DNA of 64,000 nucleotides from Nocardia bhagyanarayanae (GTDB lineage: Bacteria; Actinomycetota; Actinomycetes; Mycobacteriales; Mycobacteriaceae). Positions 28,703 to 36,897 of this stretch are shown here, piece by piece. The notes under the pieces were generated by a model. That model made no database searches, had not been told where the DNA came from, and saw nothing but the letters and a program-made list of their open reading frames with translations. The stretch is from assembly GCF_006716565.1 (NCBI RefSeq), contig NZ_VFPG01000001.1, positions 186,001 through 250,000 of the forward strand. Direction: 5' to 3'. Made by a program: the position numbers and the translations under genes. Position 1 is the first letter of the stretch, and the number at the start of each line of letters is the position of its first letter.

Positions 28703-28724
28703 ACCTCGTCCGCGAGGACGAGGT
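28703..28724. terminator. Hairpin terminator
   Basis: ACCTCGTCC and GGACGAGGT form a perfect 9-bp stem with a GCGA loop, followed by CTTTCC. It lies between the convergent TetR and barstar genes. Confidence 0.75.
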
Positions 28725-28732
28725 CTTTCCGA

Positions 28733-29224
28733 TCAAGCCAAGGACAGCGGGACGAACTCGCCCGAGGGTGGAGCGCCCTGGTAGACCACGCGGAAGGCGA
28801 CATCGCGCCGCGCCCAGTAGTCCGCGCAGTCGCGCATCGCCTCTTCGAACCAGTCCAGCTCGTCGGGTTGATCGGCGAGCAGTGCGGCCGCGTCCCGCAC
28901 GACCACCACGTAGCCGCTCGCCTTACCGATGAAATCGTCCAGGTCGCGCAGGCATTCGTCGAAGGCGTCCTTGTTCGCGCCGAAGTAGTACGGGAACTGG
29001 AACGCCGCGGCCCACTCGTCGAACACACCCGCCGTGCCGCGCATCTTGGGGCCGCGCAGCTCGCGCACCAGGTAGCCCGCGGGGGCGCGGTAACGCACCT
29101 CGCTGAGCTCCGGCGCGTCGACGGGCAGCGCGCCGAGCACCGGCGCTGACGGTCCGCCGAGGGAGGAGGGCGCGCGGTCGGACGTGCGGGCGAGGAATCG
29201 CGAGAGCGGAACCGGGCGGGTCAT
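28733..29224 (-). CDS. Barstar-family RNase inhibitor
   Basis: 163 residues. The C-terminal half is a barstar domain: FGANKDAFDECLRDLDDFIG, then a central strand GYVVVVRDAAALL and WARRDVAFRVVYQ. Barstar proteins cap the active site of barnase-type RNases. The N-terminal 70 residues are an extension not found in classic barstar. Its ATG overlaps the stop of the RNase gene by one base (TGATG), so toxin and inhibitor are translated together. It is therefore very likely the intracellular immunity protein for the secreted RNase. It ends at a terminator. Confidence 0.88.
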   Translation of the reverse strand: MTRPVPLSRFLARTSDRAPSSLGGPSAPVLGALPVDAPELSEVRYRAPAGYLVRELRGPKMRGTAGVFDEWAAAFQFPYYFGANKDAFDECLRDLDDFIGKASGYVVVVRDAAALLADQPDELDWFEEAMRDCADYWARRDVAFRVVYQGAPPSGEFVPLSLA

Positions 29225-29709
29225 CAGCGCATCCTCGTGAACGTCTCGTAGTGGTCGCCGGTGTACCAGGCTGTGCCGTCGCTGCCGGTCACGATGCGTT
29301 CGGCGTCGCGGGAGCGATTGCGCTGCTTGGGGTTGACGTCCCACTCCCGATACGTGATCGACCTGCCCGCCGCGTCGGTGCGCGGCAGCGTGCCCTCGCG
29401 ATTCATCCAGCGCTCGCCGCCCTTGGTGCCCGGCGCGTTCGCCGAATCCGGCCAGCGGCCCGCGTCGATCTCGGCCAGCGTCACGTACGCGCGGTCCGGG
29501 ACGCCCTGTGCCCGGCTGGGCGCCGGGTTGGTCGCCGCGACGGGCGGGGTGGCGGGGCTGTTCGTGGCGGTGGTGGTCGCACGGGTCGTCGCGGTGGCCG
29601 ACGCGGTGCGGTCGGTGTCGGAGCCGCCGCGCAGCGACAGCATCGCGATCAGCAACACCACCGCCACCGCGCCCAGCGCCGCGAGCGCCCGAATCACCTT
29701 GCTGTTCAT
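29224..29709 (-). CDS. Secreted barnase-type ribonuclease (N1/T1 superfamily)
   Basis: 161 residues. A hydrophobic N-terminal segment (7-26) serves as signal or membrane anchor, a Thr/Ala/Pro-rich stalk covers residues 35-68, and the microbial RNase domain covers 75-161. The catalytic set is visible: Glu122 (YREWDV), Arg138 (ERIV) and His153 (GDHYETF), matching barnase Glu73/Arg87/His102. The conserved GTKGGERWMNREG lies before it. It acts on extracellular RNA or as an antibacterial toxin. Its ATG overlaps the xthA stop (ATGA) and its stop overlaps the barstar ATG, giving a tightly coupled operon. Confidence 0.9.
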   Translation of the reverse strand: MNSKVIRALAALGAVAVVLLIAMLSLRGGSDTDRTASATATTRATTTATNSPATPPVAATNPAPSRAQGVPDRAYVTLAEIDAGRWPDSANAPGTKGGERWMNREGTLPRTDAAGRSITYREWDVNPKQRNRSRDAERIVTGSDGTAWYTGDHYETFTRMR

Positions 29710-30485
29710 CGGTACTGCACCGTCACCGGCGCGTGGTCGGACCAGCGCTGATCGTAGGTTGCGGCCCGCTCCACGACGGCCTGCTTGGCCCGGCCGGGCA
29801 ACTCGCCGTGAGCCAGCTGGTAGTCGATCCGCCAGCCGGAATCGTTGTCGAAGGCGCGGCCACGGTAGGACCACCAGCTGTACGGACCGTCCACGCCCGG
29901 ATGCAGCTGACGCACCACGTCGACGTAGCCCGCGGCGACCAGCTCATCGATCCAGGCGCGTTCCTCGGGCAGGAACCCGGCCGACTTCAGATTGCCCTTC
30001 CAGTTCTTCAGGTCGCGTTCGGTGTGCGCGATGTTCCAGTCGCCGCTGACCACGAATTCGCCGGCCCTGGTCTTCAGGTAGGCGCCGAACTCGGCCATGA
30101 ACCGGTACTTCTCGTCCTGGCGCGGGGTGCCCGCGTCGCCGGAGTGCACGTAGACGCTGGCGACCGTCACCTCGTCGAAGTCGGCCTCGAGGTAGCGCCC
30201 TGAGGCGTCGAACTCGGCGCTGCCGAATCCGATGCGCACGGCCTTCGGCGCGCGCCTGGAGAGGATGCCGACACCGGCCCTGCCCTTGGCACCCGGCTCG
30301 GCGTGCGCCAGCCACCATCCGTCGGCCAGCGCGGGGGCGAGTGCGGCGCGGGTCTGCTCGTCGGTGGCGCGGGTCTCCTGCAGGCAGACGATGTCGGCCT
30401 CGGTGGCGGCGAGCCACTCGAGCATGCCCTTACCCGTGGCCGCTCGGACGCCGTTTACGTTGATCGTAGAGATGATGTAGGGCAC
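29706..30485 (-). CDS. xthA: Exodeoxyribonuclease III / AP endonuclease
   Basis: A DNA base-excision-repair nuclease of the EEP fold, cutting at abasic sites and from 3' ends. It has 259 residues with the family motifs: STINVNG at the N-terminus, CLQETRA with the metal-binding Glu, SGDWNIAHTERD, WIDELVAAGYVDV and the C-terminal RIDYQLAH...WSDHAPV with the catalytic Asp-His. GTG 30485 is preferred; TACGGT lies six bases upstream, which fits a leaderless mRNA. It is the first gene of a three-gene unit with a secreted RNase and its inhibitor, an odd partnership. Confidence 0.93.
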   Translation of the reverse strand: MPYIISTINVNGVRAATGKGMLEWLAATEADIVCLQETRATDEQTRAALAPALADGWWLAHAEPGAKGRAGVGILSRRAPKAVRIGFGSAEFDASGRYLEADFDEVTVASVYVHSGDAGTPRQDEKYRFMAEFGAYLKTRAGEFVVSGDWNIAHTERDLKNWKGNLKSAGFLPEERAWIDELVAAGYVDVVRQLHPGVDGPYSWWSYRGRAFDNDSGWRIDYQLAHGELPGRAKQAVVERAATYDQRWSDHAPVTVQYR

Positions 30486-30495
30486 CCGACGACCG

Positions 30496-30501
30496 TACAA
30501 T
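30496..30501 (+). promoter_or_regulatory. -10 hexamer for the hydrolase gene
   Basis: TACAAT lies 53 bases before ATG 30555 and downstream of the divergent xthA start. A GGAAGGGG ribosome-binding site follows at 30538-30545. Confidence 0.45.
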
Positions 30502-30554
30502 GCTGGTCAGAGATATCGCCCCCGGACACCGCTGTCCAGGAAGGGGTGCTGACG

Positions 30555-31451
30555 ATGACGTCCGACACCACCAAGTCCACGGCCGCCCCGCGTTCCGCCC
30601 GAGCGCGAACCGCACGCACGGCCGACAAACCCGGAGCGATCAAGGCCTTGCACCTGGGTTCCGGCGATCCGCTGCTGCTGTTGCACGGGTTCATGCTCTC
30701 GCCGCACTGCTGGGAACGCACCGCGGACCGGTTGTCCTCGGCCTGCGAGGTGTACGCGCCCGCGCTTCCCGGGCACTGGGGTGGGCCAGCCTCGGAGGGC
30801 TGGCACACCGACGTGTCCACGCTTGCCGACGGGATCGAGGCCCAGCTCGACGAATTGGGTTGGCGGACCTGCCATATCGCGGGCAACTCGCTCGGCGCCT
30901 GGGTGGGCGTCGAACTCGCCCGCCGCGGCCGGGCCCGCACGCTGACGCTCATCGCGCCCGCCGGTGGTTGGAACGTCCCGTCGATCACCCAGTTCCGGGT
31001 GGGCCTGAAGTTCCTCTCGCTGGTTCCGCTCGTCCGCATCGGCAGGCGGCTCGGCGACTTCGCCACCGACAACTTCATCCCCCAGCGGTTCGCGCTGTTC
31101 CTGCTCAGCAAGCAGGCCTCGGCGGTGCCGCGCCGCGAGATCGCCAACGTGTTGCGTGCCGCGCTGAACTGCTCGGCGATGCTGCCGATGATCGTGGGCG
31201 GCCTGCGCGCGCCGGCCCTCGCCGACCTGTCCGACCTGCCCACACCGGTCCGCCTGCTGCTCGCCGAGTACGACCGCATCATCCCGAACCGCGTCTACGC
31301 CCGCCGCTATCTCAAGGAACTCCCCGACTCCGCCGACCGCATCCTCGTCAACGGCGTCGGCCACGTCCCCATGCTGGAAGCCCCCGACCGCATAGCCACC
31401 CTCATCGCCGAACACGTCTACGCCAGCCGCACCCACCTCCGCGCGGTCTGA
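30555..31451 (+). CDS. Alpha/beta hydrolase
   Basis: 298 residues with a canonical alpha/beta-hydrolase core: LLLLHGFMLSPHCW (oxyanion HG), the nucleophile elbow GNSLGAWVG, the acid region around LLAEYDRIIPN and the catalytic His in NGVGHVPMLE. The Thr/Ala/Arg-rich N-terminal 30 residues look disordered. It may be an esterase or lactonase; no substrate is implied. The ATG at 30555 follows GGAAGGGG. It ends at a strong terminator shared with the acyl-CoA dehydrogenase gene. Confidence 0.88.
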   Translation: MTSDTTKSTAAPRSARARTARTADKPGAIKALHLGSGDPLLLLHGFMLSPHCWERTADRLSSACEVYAPALPGHWGGPASEGWHTDVSTLADGIEAQLDELGWRTCHIAGNSLGAWVGVELARRGRARTLTLIAPAGGWNVPSITQFRVGLKFLSLVPLVRIGRRLGDFATDNFIPQRFALFLLSKQASAVPRREIANVLRAALNCSAMLPMIVGGLRAPALADLSDLPTPVRLLLAEYDRIIPNRVYARRYLKELPDSADRILVNGVGHVPMLEAPDRIATLIAEHVYASRTHLRAV

Positions 31452-31472
31452 CCGAGGCGAGGTAGGCGACGC

Positions 31473-31503
31473 ACGCCCCACACAGGAGTGCTGTGTGGGG
31501 CGT
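31473..31503. terminator. Bidirectional hairpin terminator
   Basis: ACGCCCCACACAG and CTGTGTGGGGCGT form a perfect 13-bp stem with a five-base loop, between convergent genes. Confidence 0.85.
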
Positions 31504-31510
31504 GGGGCGG

Positions 31511-32770
31511 TCAGCGGCCGAGGAGGGCCTTGGCGATGTGGGTTACCTGGATTTCGTTGCTGCCCGCGTAGATCATCAAGGACTTGGCGTCGCGGGCGAG
31601 TTGTTCGACGCGGTATTCGGTCATGTAGCCGTTGCCGCCGAAGAGCTGGACGGCTTCCATGGCCACGTCGGTGGCGGCTTCGGAGCAGTAGAGCTTCATC
31701 GCGGAGGCTTCGGCGAGGGTCGGCGGTTTGCCCGCGCGACCCCGTTCGAGCGCGTTGAACACCATGTTCTGCACGTTGATCCTGGCGATCTCCATCTTGG
31801 CCAGCTTGAGCTGAACCAGCTGGAAGCGCCCGATCTCCTGGCCCCACAGTTTGCGGCTCTTGGCGTACTCGACGCAGAGCCGGTGGCATTCGTTGATGAT
31901 GCCCAGCGCCATGAACGCCACCCCGATGCGCTCGGCGGTGAAGCTGGAGCGCGCGGACTCACGGCCGTCGCCGCCCTTGTGCTCCTCGGTCTCGCCGAGC
32001 AGCCGGTCCCGGCCGAGGCGGACGTTGTCGAAGAACAGCTCGCCGGTGGGCGAGGCGTGCAGGCCCATCTTCTTGAACGGCTTGCCCTGGGTGAGTCCCT
32101 CCATGCCCTTGTCGAGGACGAAGGTCAGCACCTTGCGCTCGCGCCTGTCCGCGGAATCACCCTCGTCGAGCTTGGCGTAGACGATCATCACGTCGGCGAA
32201 GGGACCGTTCGTGATGAAAGTCTTCTGGCCGTTGAGGATGTAGTCCTCGCCGTCGCGCTTGACGTAGGTCTTCATCCCGCCGAATGCGTCCGAGCCCGAG
32301 TCGGGTTCGGTGATCGCCCAGGACGCGACCTTCTTCATCGTCACGATGTCGGCGAGCCACCGCTCCTTCTGCGCCAGCGTGCCGCGCGACATGATGGTGG
32401 TCGCGCCGAGCCCGATGCTGACGCCCATCGCGGTCACCAAACCCATACAGACACCGGACAATTCGCCGATCAGCACCGCCATCAGCGACTCCTGGCCACT
32501 GAACGGGCTACCGCCGGAGGACTTCTTCTTCTCCGGCGCGGGCTCCCCCGCCGCGACCGCGGCTTCCTTGGCCCGCTGTTTGGCGAGCATCTTCTCGACC
32601 GCGTCGCCGCCCATCGCGTCGATCCCGAACTCGCTGAACAGCTTTCGGATGATCGGATACGGCAGCATCTCGCCGGTGTCGAGCGCGTCCAGGTTCGGAC
32701 GGATCTCCTTGTCGATGAAGGTGCGCACCGCGTCGCGGATCATCAGATCGGTCTCGGACCATTCGAACAT
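31511..32770 (-). CDS. Acyl-CoA dehydrogenase
   Basis: An FAD enzyme that introduces an alpha-beta double bond into acyl-CoA; 419 residues. It has the N-terminal helical part, SWAITEPDSGSDAFG (FAD/substrate motif), GQKTFITNGP, and the C-terminal LFGGNGYMTEYRVEQLARDAKSLMIYAGSNEIQ, whose Glu is placed like the usual catalytic base region. Residues about 65-90 are a Lys/Glu/Pro-rich insertion seen in some actinobacterial members. The ATG at 32770 follows AAGGAGA. It is the last gene of the thiolase-led operon and likely supplies the enoyl-CoA for the hydratase encoded there. Confidence 0.92.
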   Translation of the reverse strand: MFEWSETDLMIRDAVRTFIDKEIRPNLDALDTGEMLPYPIIRKLFSEFGIDAMGGDAVEKMLAKQRAKEAAVAAGEPAPEKKKSSGGSPFSGQESLMAVLIGELSGVCMGLVTAMGVSIGLGATTIMSRGTLAQKERWLADIVTMKKVASWAITEPDSGSDAFGGMKTYVKRDGEDYILNGQKTFITNGPFADVMIVYAKLDEGDSADRRERKVLTFVLDKGMEGLTQGKPFKKMGLHASPTGELFFDNVRLGRDRLLGETEEHKGGDGRESARSSFTAERIGVAFMALGIINECHRLCVEYAKSRKLWGQEIGRFQLVQLKLAKMEIARINVQNMVFNALERGRAGKPPTLAEASAMKLYCSEAATDVAMEAVQLFGGNGYMTEYRVEQLARDAKSLMIYAGSNEIQVTHIAKALLGR

Positions 32771-32798
32771 CGTCGTTCTCCTTTCTGGCGGCCCAACC

Positions 32799-33680
32799 TC
32801 AGGGCAGCCGGGCGGCGATGTCGTCGATCAGCCAGGGGCCCTCGGTCTCGATCGTCTTGACGTCGTGCCAGCCGGCCAACTCGGAGATGGCGCCGCCCTG
32901 CACCGCGAACACCTTGCCGGTGATCGGGCACTTGTCCGAAGCCAAGTATGCGACCAACGGGGAGATGTTGGCGGGGCTGAAGGCATCGAATCCGCCCGCT
33001 TCCTCGGCCGCCTCCGCCTCGGCCGCCATCATCTCGCCCATGCCGGGCGTCGCGAGGGTGAGCCGCGTGCGCGCGATGGGTGCGATCGCGTTCACCCGCA
33101 CGCCGTAGCGGGCGAGTTCGTCGGCGGCGACCAGGGTCAGCGCGGCGATGCCCGCCTTGGCCGCGCCGTAGTTGGCCTGACCGGCGTTCGGGATGGTGGT
33201 GCCCGAGGCGGACGCGGTGTTGATCACCGCCGCGTTGGGCTGGTTGCCCGCCTTGCTCTGCTCTTTCCAGTACGCGGCCGCGTGGTGCAGCACCGCGGCG
33301 TGGCCCTTCAGATGCACCGCGATCACGGCGTCCCACTGGGCTTCGTCCATGCCCGCGATGAACGCGTCGCGCAGGATGCCCGCGTTGTTGACCACGATGT
33401 CGAGGCCGCCCAGCTCCGAGACCGCCTGCTGGACGAGATTGCGCGCGCCGTCCCAGGAGGCGATGTTGTCCGTGTTGGCGACGGCCTTGCCGCCCGCCGC
33501 GACGATCTCCTCGACCACCTGCTGGGCCGGGCCGGAATCGGTGCCCTCGCCCGCGTTGCTGCCGCCGAGGTCGTTGACGACGACGCGCGCGCCCTCGCTC
33601 GCGAACAACAGCGCGTGCTCGCGGCCGATCCCCCGGCCGGCGCCGGTGATGACGGCGACCTTTCCTTCCAATGCGCCCAT
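32799..33680 (-). CDS. Short-chain dehydrogenase, 17-beta-HSD4/MFE-2 type
   Basis: 293 residues. The NAD-binding motif TGAGRGIG is at 12-19, followed by VNDLGGS, NNAGI, then the Ser of NTASASG and the catalytic YGAAK. The extended VVNDLGGSNAGEGTDS segment and C-terminal tail resemble the 3-hydroxyacyl-CoA dehydrogenase part of multifunctional beta-oxidation enzymes. With MaoC, thiolase-like and acyl-CoA dehydrogenase neighbours it most likely oxidises a 3-hydroxyacyl-CoA. The ATG at 33680 follows AGGAGA. Confidence 0.9.
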   Translation of the reverse strand: MGALEGKVAVITGAGRGIGREHALLFASEGARVVVNDLGGSNAGEGTDSGPAQQVVEEIVAAGGKAVANTDNIASWDGARNLVQQAVSELGGLDIVVNNAGILRDAFIAGMDEAQWDAVIAVHLKGHAAVLHHAAAYWKEQSKAGNQPNAAVINTASASGTTIPNAGQANYGAAKAGIAALTLVAADELARYGVRVNAIAPIARTRLTLATPGMGEMMAAEAEAAEEAGGFDAFSPANISPLVAYLASDKCPITGKVFAVQGGAISELAGWHDVKTIETEGPWLIDDIAARLP

Positions 33681-33781
33681 GTGTGCGTCTCCTGTGTGGT
33701 GCTCCCGCCCGATCGGACGAGGGTGTGATGAATGGGGGTGCCGGAACGGCCCGCGGCTGATCGCGCCGCGGGCCGATCGGG

Positions 33782-34660
33782 TCAGTCGGCGATCTCGGCG
33801 AGGCCGTCGCTGAGCACGACGTCCGTGCCGCGCACCGTCTCGAAGGCGTAGGTGGTCACGCCGTCGGCGGCGCCCACCTTCCAGATCCGGGTCTCCAGGT
33901 CGTCGCCGGGGAAGACCATCTTGGCGAAGCGCACCGCGAAGCGGCGCAGCCGATGCACGTCCGAGCCCGCCGCCTCGGTGAGCACCGCCCACGACGCGAA
34001 GGCCATGGTGCACAGGCCGTGCGCGATGATGCCGGGCAGCCCGGCGTCCTTGGCGACCTGCGCGTCCAGGTGCAGCGGCACCGGATCGCCGGAAGCCGGT
34101 GCGTAGCGGAAGGTTTGGTCGTCGTCGACGTGCTGCGGCACGACGGCGAACGGCTCGGTTCCGCGCAGCGACTCGTCGAACTTGTGCGGCGGCGCGGCCT
34201 GGCCGACGGTCTTGCCCGCGTCGATGTTGCGGAAGAACGCGGTCAGGTACTGCTCGTTGACCAGTTCCCCGTCCTCGTCGCGGCATTCGATGAGGATGGT
34301 GATCGTGCTGCCGTTGGACTTGCTCGCGTAGCCAACGGCTTTGGCGCGGGTGACCAGCCTATCGCCGGGCCGGATGGCACGGTGGAAGTGAAAGTCTTGC
34401 TCGCCGTGCACGACTCGGCCGAAGATGTCCATCGGCGCCACGTCGATCACCGGCATCATCATGGCCTCGAAGACGGGGACGATGCCGAACACCGGCGAGG
34501 CCACCTCGCCCGCACGGTGCGCCGCGATGGGATCGTTGGTCGCCGCGGCGTATTCGGCGATCCGCTCCGAGGTCACCTCGAAACGTTCCTCGTCACACCA
34601 GGTTTCCAGGCCCGCGTCGTCGAACTCGACGACGCGGGCGGCGGTGGTTTCCGCTGTCAT
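33782..34660 (-). CDS. MaoC-type double-hotdog enoyl-CoA hydratase
   Basis: 292 residues with two hotdog halves. The first (25-150) has the FAS1-type hydratase start FEVTSERIAEYAAATNDP and VVHGEQDFHFHRAIRPGD. The second (170-292) has the hydratase-2 motif region YAPASGDPVPLHLDAQVAKDAGLPGIIAHGLCTM, with the catalytic Asp and His. It should hydrate trans-2-enoyl-CoA to 3-hydroxyacyl-CoA. It starts ten bases after the SRPBCC stop on the same strand, so the two are co-transcribed. Confidence 0.9.
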   Translation of the reverse strand: MTAETTAARVVEFDDAGLETWCDEERFEVTSERIAEYAAATNDPIAAHRAGEVASPVFGIVPVFEAMMMPVIDVAPMDIFGRVVHGEQDFHFHRAIRPGDRLVTRAKAVGYASKSNGSTITILIECRDEDGELVNEQYLTAFFRNIDAGKTVGQAAPPHKFDESLRGTEPFAVVPQHVDDDQTFRYAPASGDPVPLHLDAQVAKDAGLPGIIAHGLCTMAFASWAVLTEAAGSDVHRLRRFAVRFAKMVFPGDDLETRIWKVGAADGVTTYAFETVRGTDVVLSDGLAEIAD

Positions 34661-34669
34661 CGCGACGCC

Positions 34670-35104
34670 CTACGCCGAGGCCAGCGCGTCGAGCTGCTCG
34701 AGCGACTTGTCCAGCTGCTTGATGCCGTCCTTCTCCACCGCCTTGCCGAGCGCGCCCTTGATCAGCGCGCCTTCGAAGTCGCCGGACACCACGATGGTGC
34801 TGCCCGCGCCCTTGGGCTGGATGTCGAAGGTGAATTCGGTTTTGACACCGGCCATTCCGGTGCCGCCGAGGGTCAGCTTGTTCGGCGCGTCGACCGCCTT
34901 GATGGTCCACTCCAGCTTGTTCGCCATGCCGAGCATGACGATCTTGGCCACCAGCTTGGACCCCTCGGCCAAGACGGTGGGCGGCTCCTCCATGAAACGC
35001 TCGTGGATGGTGAACCACTTGTCCCAGGTCTGCGGGTCGGAGACGACCGCCCACAGTGCTTCCGGGGTGGCGTTGACGTCCTTGGTCGCTTCGATGTGTC
35101 CCAT
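34670..35104 (-). CDS. SRPBCC (START-like/polyketide cyclase) protein
   Basis: 144 residues of the SRPBCC fold: N-terminal strand MGHIEATKDVNATPEALWAV with the early W, then WDKWFTIHERF, and a long C-terminal helix. The fold binds hydrophobic ligands in a deep pocket; many members are lipid carriers or cyclases. Here, between the thiolase-like and MaoC genes, a role in handling a bulky acyl or sterol-like substrate is plausible but not shown. The ATG is at 35104, followed upstream by the thiolase stop 28 bases away. Confidence 0.88.
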   Translation of the reverse strand: MGHIEATKDVNATPEALWAVVSDPQTWDKWFTIHERFMEEPPTVLAEGSKLVAKIVMLGMANKLEWTIKAVDAPNKLTLGGTGMAGVKTEFTFDIQPKGAGSTIVVSGDFEGALIKGALGKAVEKDGIKQLDKSLEQLDALASA

Positions 35105-35132
35105 GATCTCTCCTGTCGGGGTGGTTTCCGGA

Positions 35133-36338
35133 TCAGCGATCGGCGCGCTGATAGGCGGTAACGACCGCGGCGCCGCCGAGGCCGATGTTGTGCTGGAGTG
35201 CGGCGGTGACGCCCTCGACCTGACGCTTGTCGGCCGCGCCGCGCAGCTGCCAGGTGAGTTCGGAGCACTGCGCGAGACCGGTGGCGCCCAGCGGATGACC
35301 CTTGGAGATCAAGCCGCCGGAGGGATTGACGACCCACTTGCCGCCGTAGGTGGTCTGGTTCTCGTCGATGAGCTTGCCCGCCTCGCCGGGGCCGCACAGG
35401 CCGAGCGCCTCGTAGAGCAGCAGCTCGTTGGCGGAGAAGCAGTCGTGCAACTCGATGACCTGGAAGTCCTCGGGGCCGAGGTTCGCCTGCCGGTAAACCT
35501 GCTGTGCGGCTTGCACATTCATGTCGTAGCCGATCAGGTTCTTCGCGGTGCCGTCGAACGTGGAGCCGAAATCGGTGGTCATCGCCTGGCCGACGATCTC
35601 GACGGCCTGCCCGGCGAGGTCGTGCGAGTTCACGAAGTCCTCGCTCGCCAGGATGACCGCGCCGGAACCGTCGGAGGTCGGCGAGCACTGCAACTTGGTG
35701 AGCGGGTCGTAGATCATCCGCGCGCCGAGGATGTCGTCGAGGGTGTACTCGTCTTGGAACTGGGAGTACGGGTTGTTCACCGAGTGCTTGTGGTTCTTGT
35801 AGCCGATCTTGGCGAAGTGCTCGGCGGTCGTGCCGTACTCCTTCATGTGCTCACGGCCCGCTGCGCCGAACATCCACGGCGCGACCGGGAAGAGCACTTC
35901 GGAGATCTCGGCGAGCGCCATGATGTGCTTGGCCATCGGCTGCTCGCGATCGTCCCAAGTGGAACCCAGCGAGCCCGGCTGCATCTTCTCGAAGCCCAGC
36001 GCCAGCGTGCAGTCTGCGAGGCCGCCGCGGATGGCCTGCGCCGCGAGGTAGAGGGCGGTGGATCCGGTCGAGCAGTTGTTGTTGACGTTGACCACCGGAA
36101 TGCCGGTCATGCCCAGCTCGTAGACGGCGCGCTGGCCGGAGGTGGATTCGCCGTAGACGTAACCGACGTAGGCCTGCTGCACCTCGCGGTAATCGATGCC
36201 CGCGTCGGCGAGCGCCTTGGTGCCCGATTCCCGCGCCATGTCCGGGTAGTCCCAGTCGGTGCCGTCCTCGTTCTTGCGACGGCCCGGCTTCTCGAACTTC
36301 GTCATGCCGACGCCGACGACGTAAACCCTGTTCGCCAT
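35133..36338 (-). CDS. SCP-x-type thiolase / lipid-transfer protein
   Basis: 401 residues of the thiolase superfamily, SCP-x branch. The nucleophile is Cys89 in NNNCSTGS. Further segments are [11 protein letters not shown], the catalytic His regions [11 protein letters not shown] and [17 protein letters not shown], and a C-terminal [11 protein letters not shown]. Such proteins cleave 3-ketoacyl-CoA of branched or steroid side chains, or form aldol-lyase pairs with MaoC-like partners (known in steroid degradation). It is first in a five-gene operon with ATG 36338 after GAGGAG. An 18-bp TetR-type palindrome lies about 100 bases upstream. Confidence 0.9.
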   Translation of the reverse strand: MANRVYVVGVGMTKFEKPGRRKNEDGTDWDYPDMARESGTKALADAGIDYREVQQAYVGYVYGESTSGQRAVYELGMTGIPVVNVNNNCSTGSTALYLAAQAIRGGLADCTLALGFEKMQPGSLGSTWDDREQPMAKHIMALAEISEVLFPVAPWMFGAAGREHMKEYGTTAEHFAKIGYKNHKHSVNNPYSQFQDEYTLDDILGARMIYDPLTKLQCSPTSDGSGAVILASEDFVNSHDLAGQAVEIVGQAMTTDFGSTFDGTAKNLIGYDMNVQAAQQVYRQANLGPEDFQVIELHDCFSANELLLYEALGLCGPGEAGKLIDENQTTYGGKWVVNPSGGLISKGHPLGATGLAQCSELTWQLRGAADKRQVEGVTAALQHNIGLGGAAVVTAYQRADR

Positions 36339-36435
36339 CGAACTCCTCACTTCGTGCCTGCCCGCGCCGCGGTGTGCACCGGCGGTGCGGGCGGCGGACA
36401 TCAGCGTCCGATCCGAACGGATCGAGCTGAAACAA

Positions 36436-36453
36436 ACATACAAAGCTGTATGT
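36436..36453. promoter_or_regulatory. TetR-type operator of the lipid operon
   Basis: ACATACAAAGCTGTATGT has 7-bp inverted arms ACATACA/TGTATGT with four central bases. It is the same site as at 37552-37569 before the TetR gene. It lies in the 559-base gene-free stretch 36339-36897, about 100 bases before the thiolase-like gene. Confidence 0.75.
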
Positions 36454-36523
36454 AAGGACGCAAGGGTTGGTGCCTACTTCGGATCAGTTCAGCTTTATCA
36501 GCAGGTCAGACAGGCATTGACAG

Positions 36524-36543
36524 ACATACAACTAGTTGTGTAT
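36524..36543. promoter_or_regulatory. Degenerate third operator-like site
   Basis: ACATACAACTAGTTGTGTAT begins with the same ACATACA half-site, contains the perfect palindrome CAACTAGTTG and has a six-base instead of a four-base centre. It overlaps TTGACA on the plus strand (36517-36522). The rest of this gap to 36897 shows no gene I can support. Confidence 0.4.
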
Positions 36544-36897
36544 TTGAACCACCCACCGCTGATACACAGGCGGCCACGAGAGACATACGGCAGCAGCGCG
36601 GAGAGGAGAGAACGCGGGTGCCGACAGCGCGATAGCCGACATCGGAACCGCGACCCGGGGCCGCTCACGCCGGAGGTCGACATCGGCGCGGTGACGCCAG
36701 CTACTCGGCCTCAGCGCGATGTCGTGCCAATGCGATCGGCGCGGACACGATCCAGCGTCATCAGACCCCGAGCAGCGGGATTCACCTCCGCGGCTGCGAC
36801 GCGTCGGTCGTCGGCCCGCTCACGGCGGCGGGATTCGCGCGGCCGACCGCCGTGACGGTGTCGACCGCCAGTTCAGCGGCCCCGGGTTTCGCTGTCA

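Noticed and set aside
36385..36855. A 156-codon reading in the gap after the TetR gene
   Set aside because: No ribosome-binding site, unlike composition, and it runs through two operator palindromes. No family similarity is seen.
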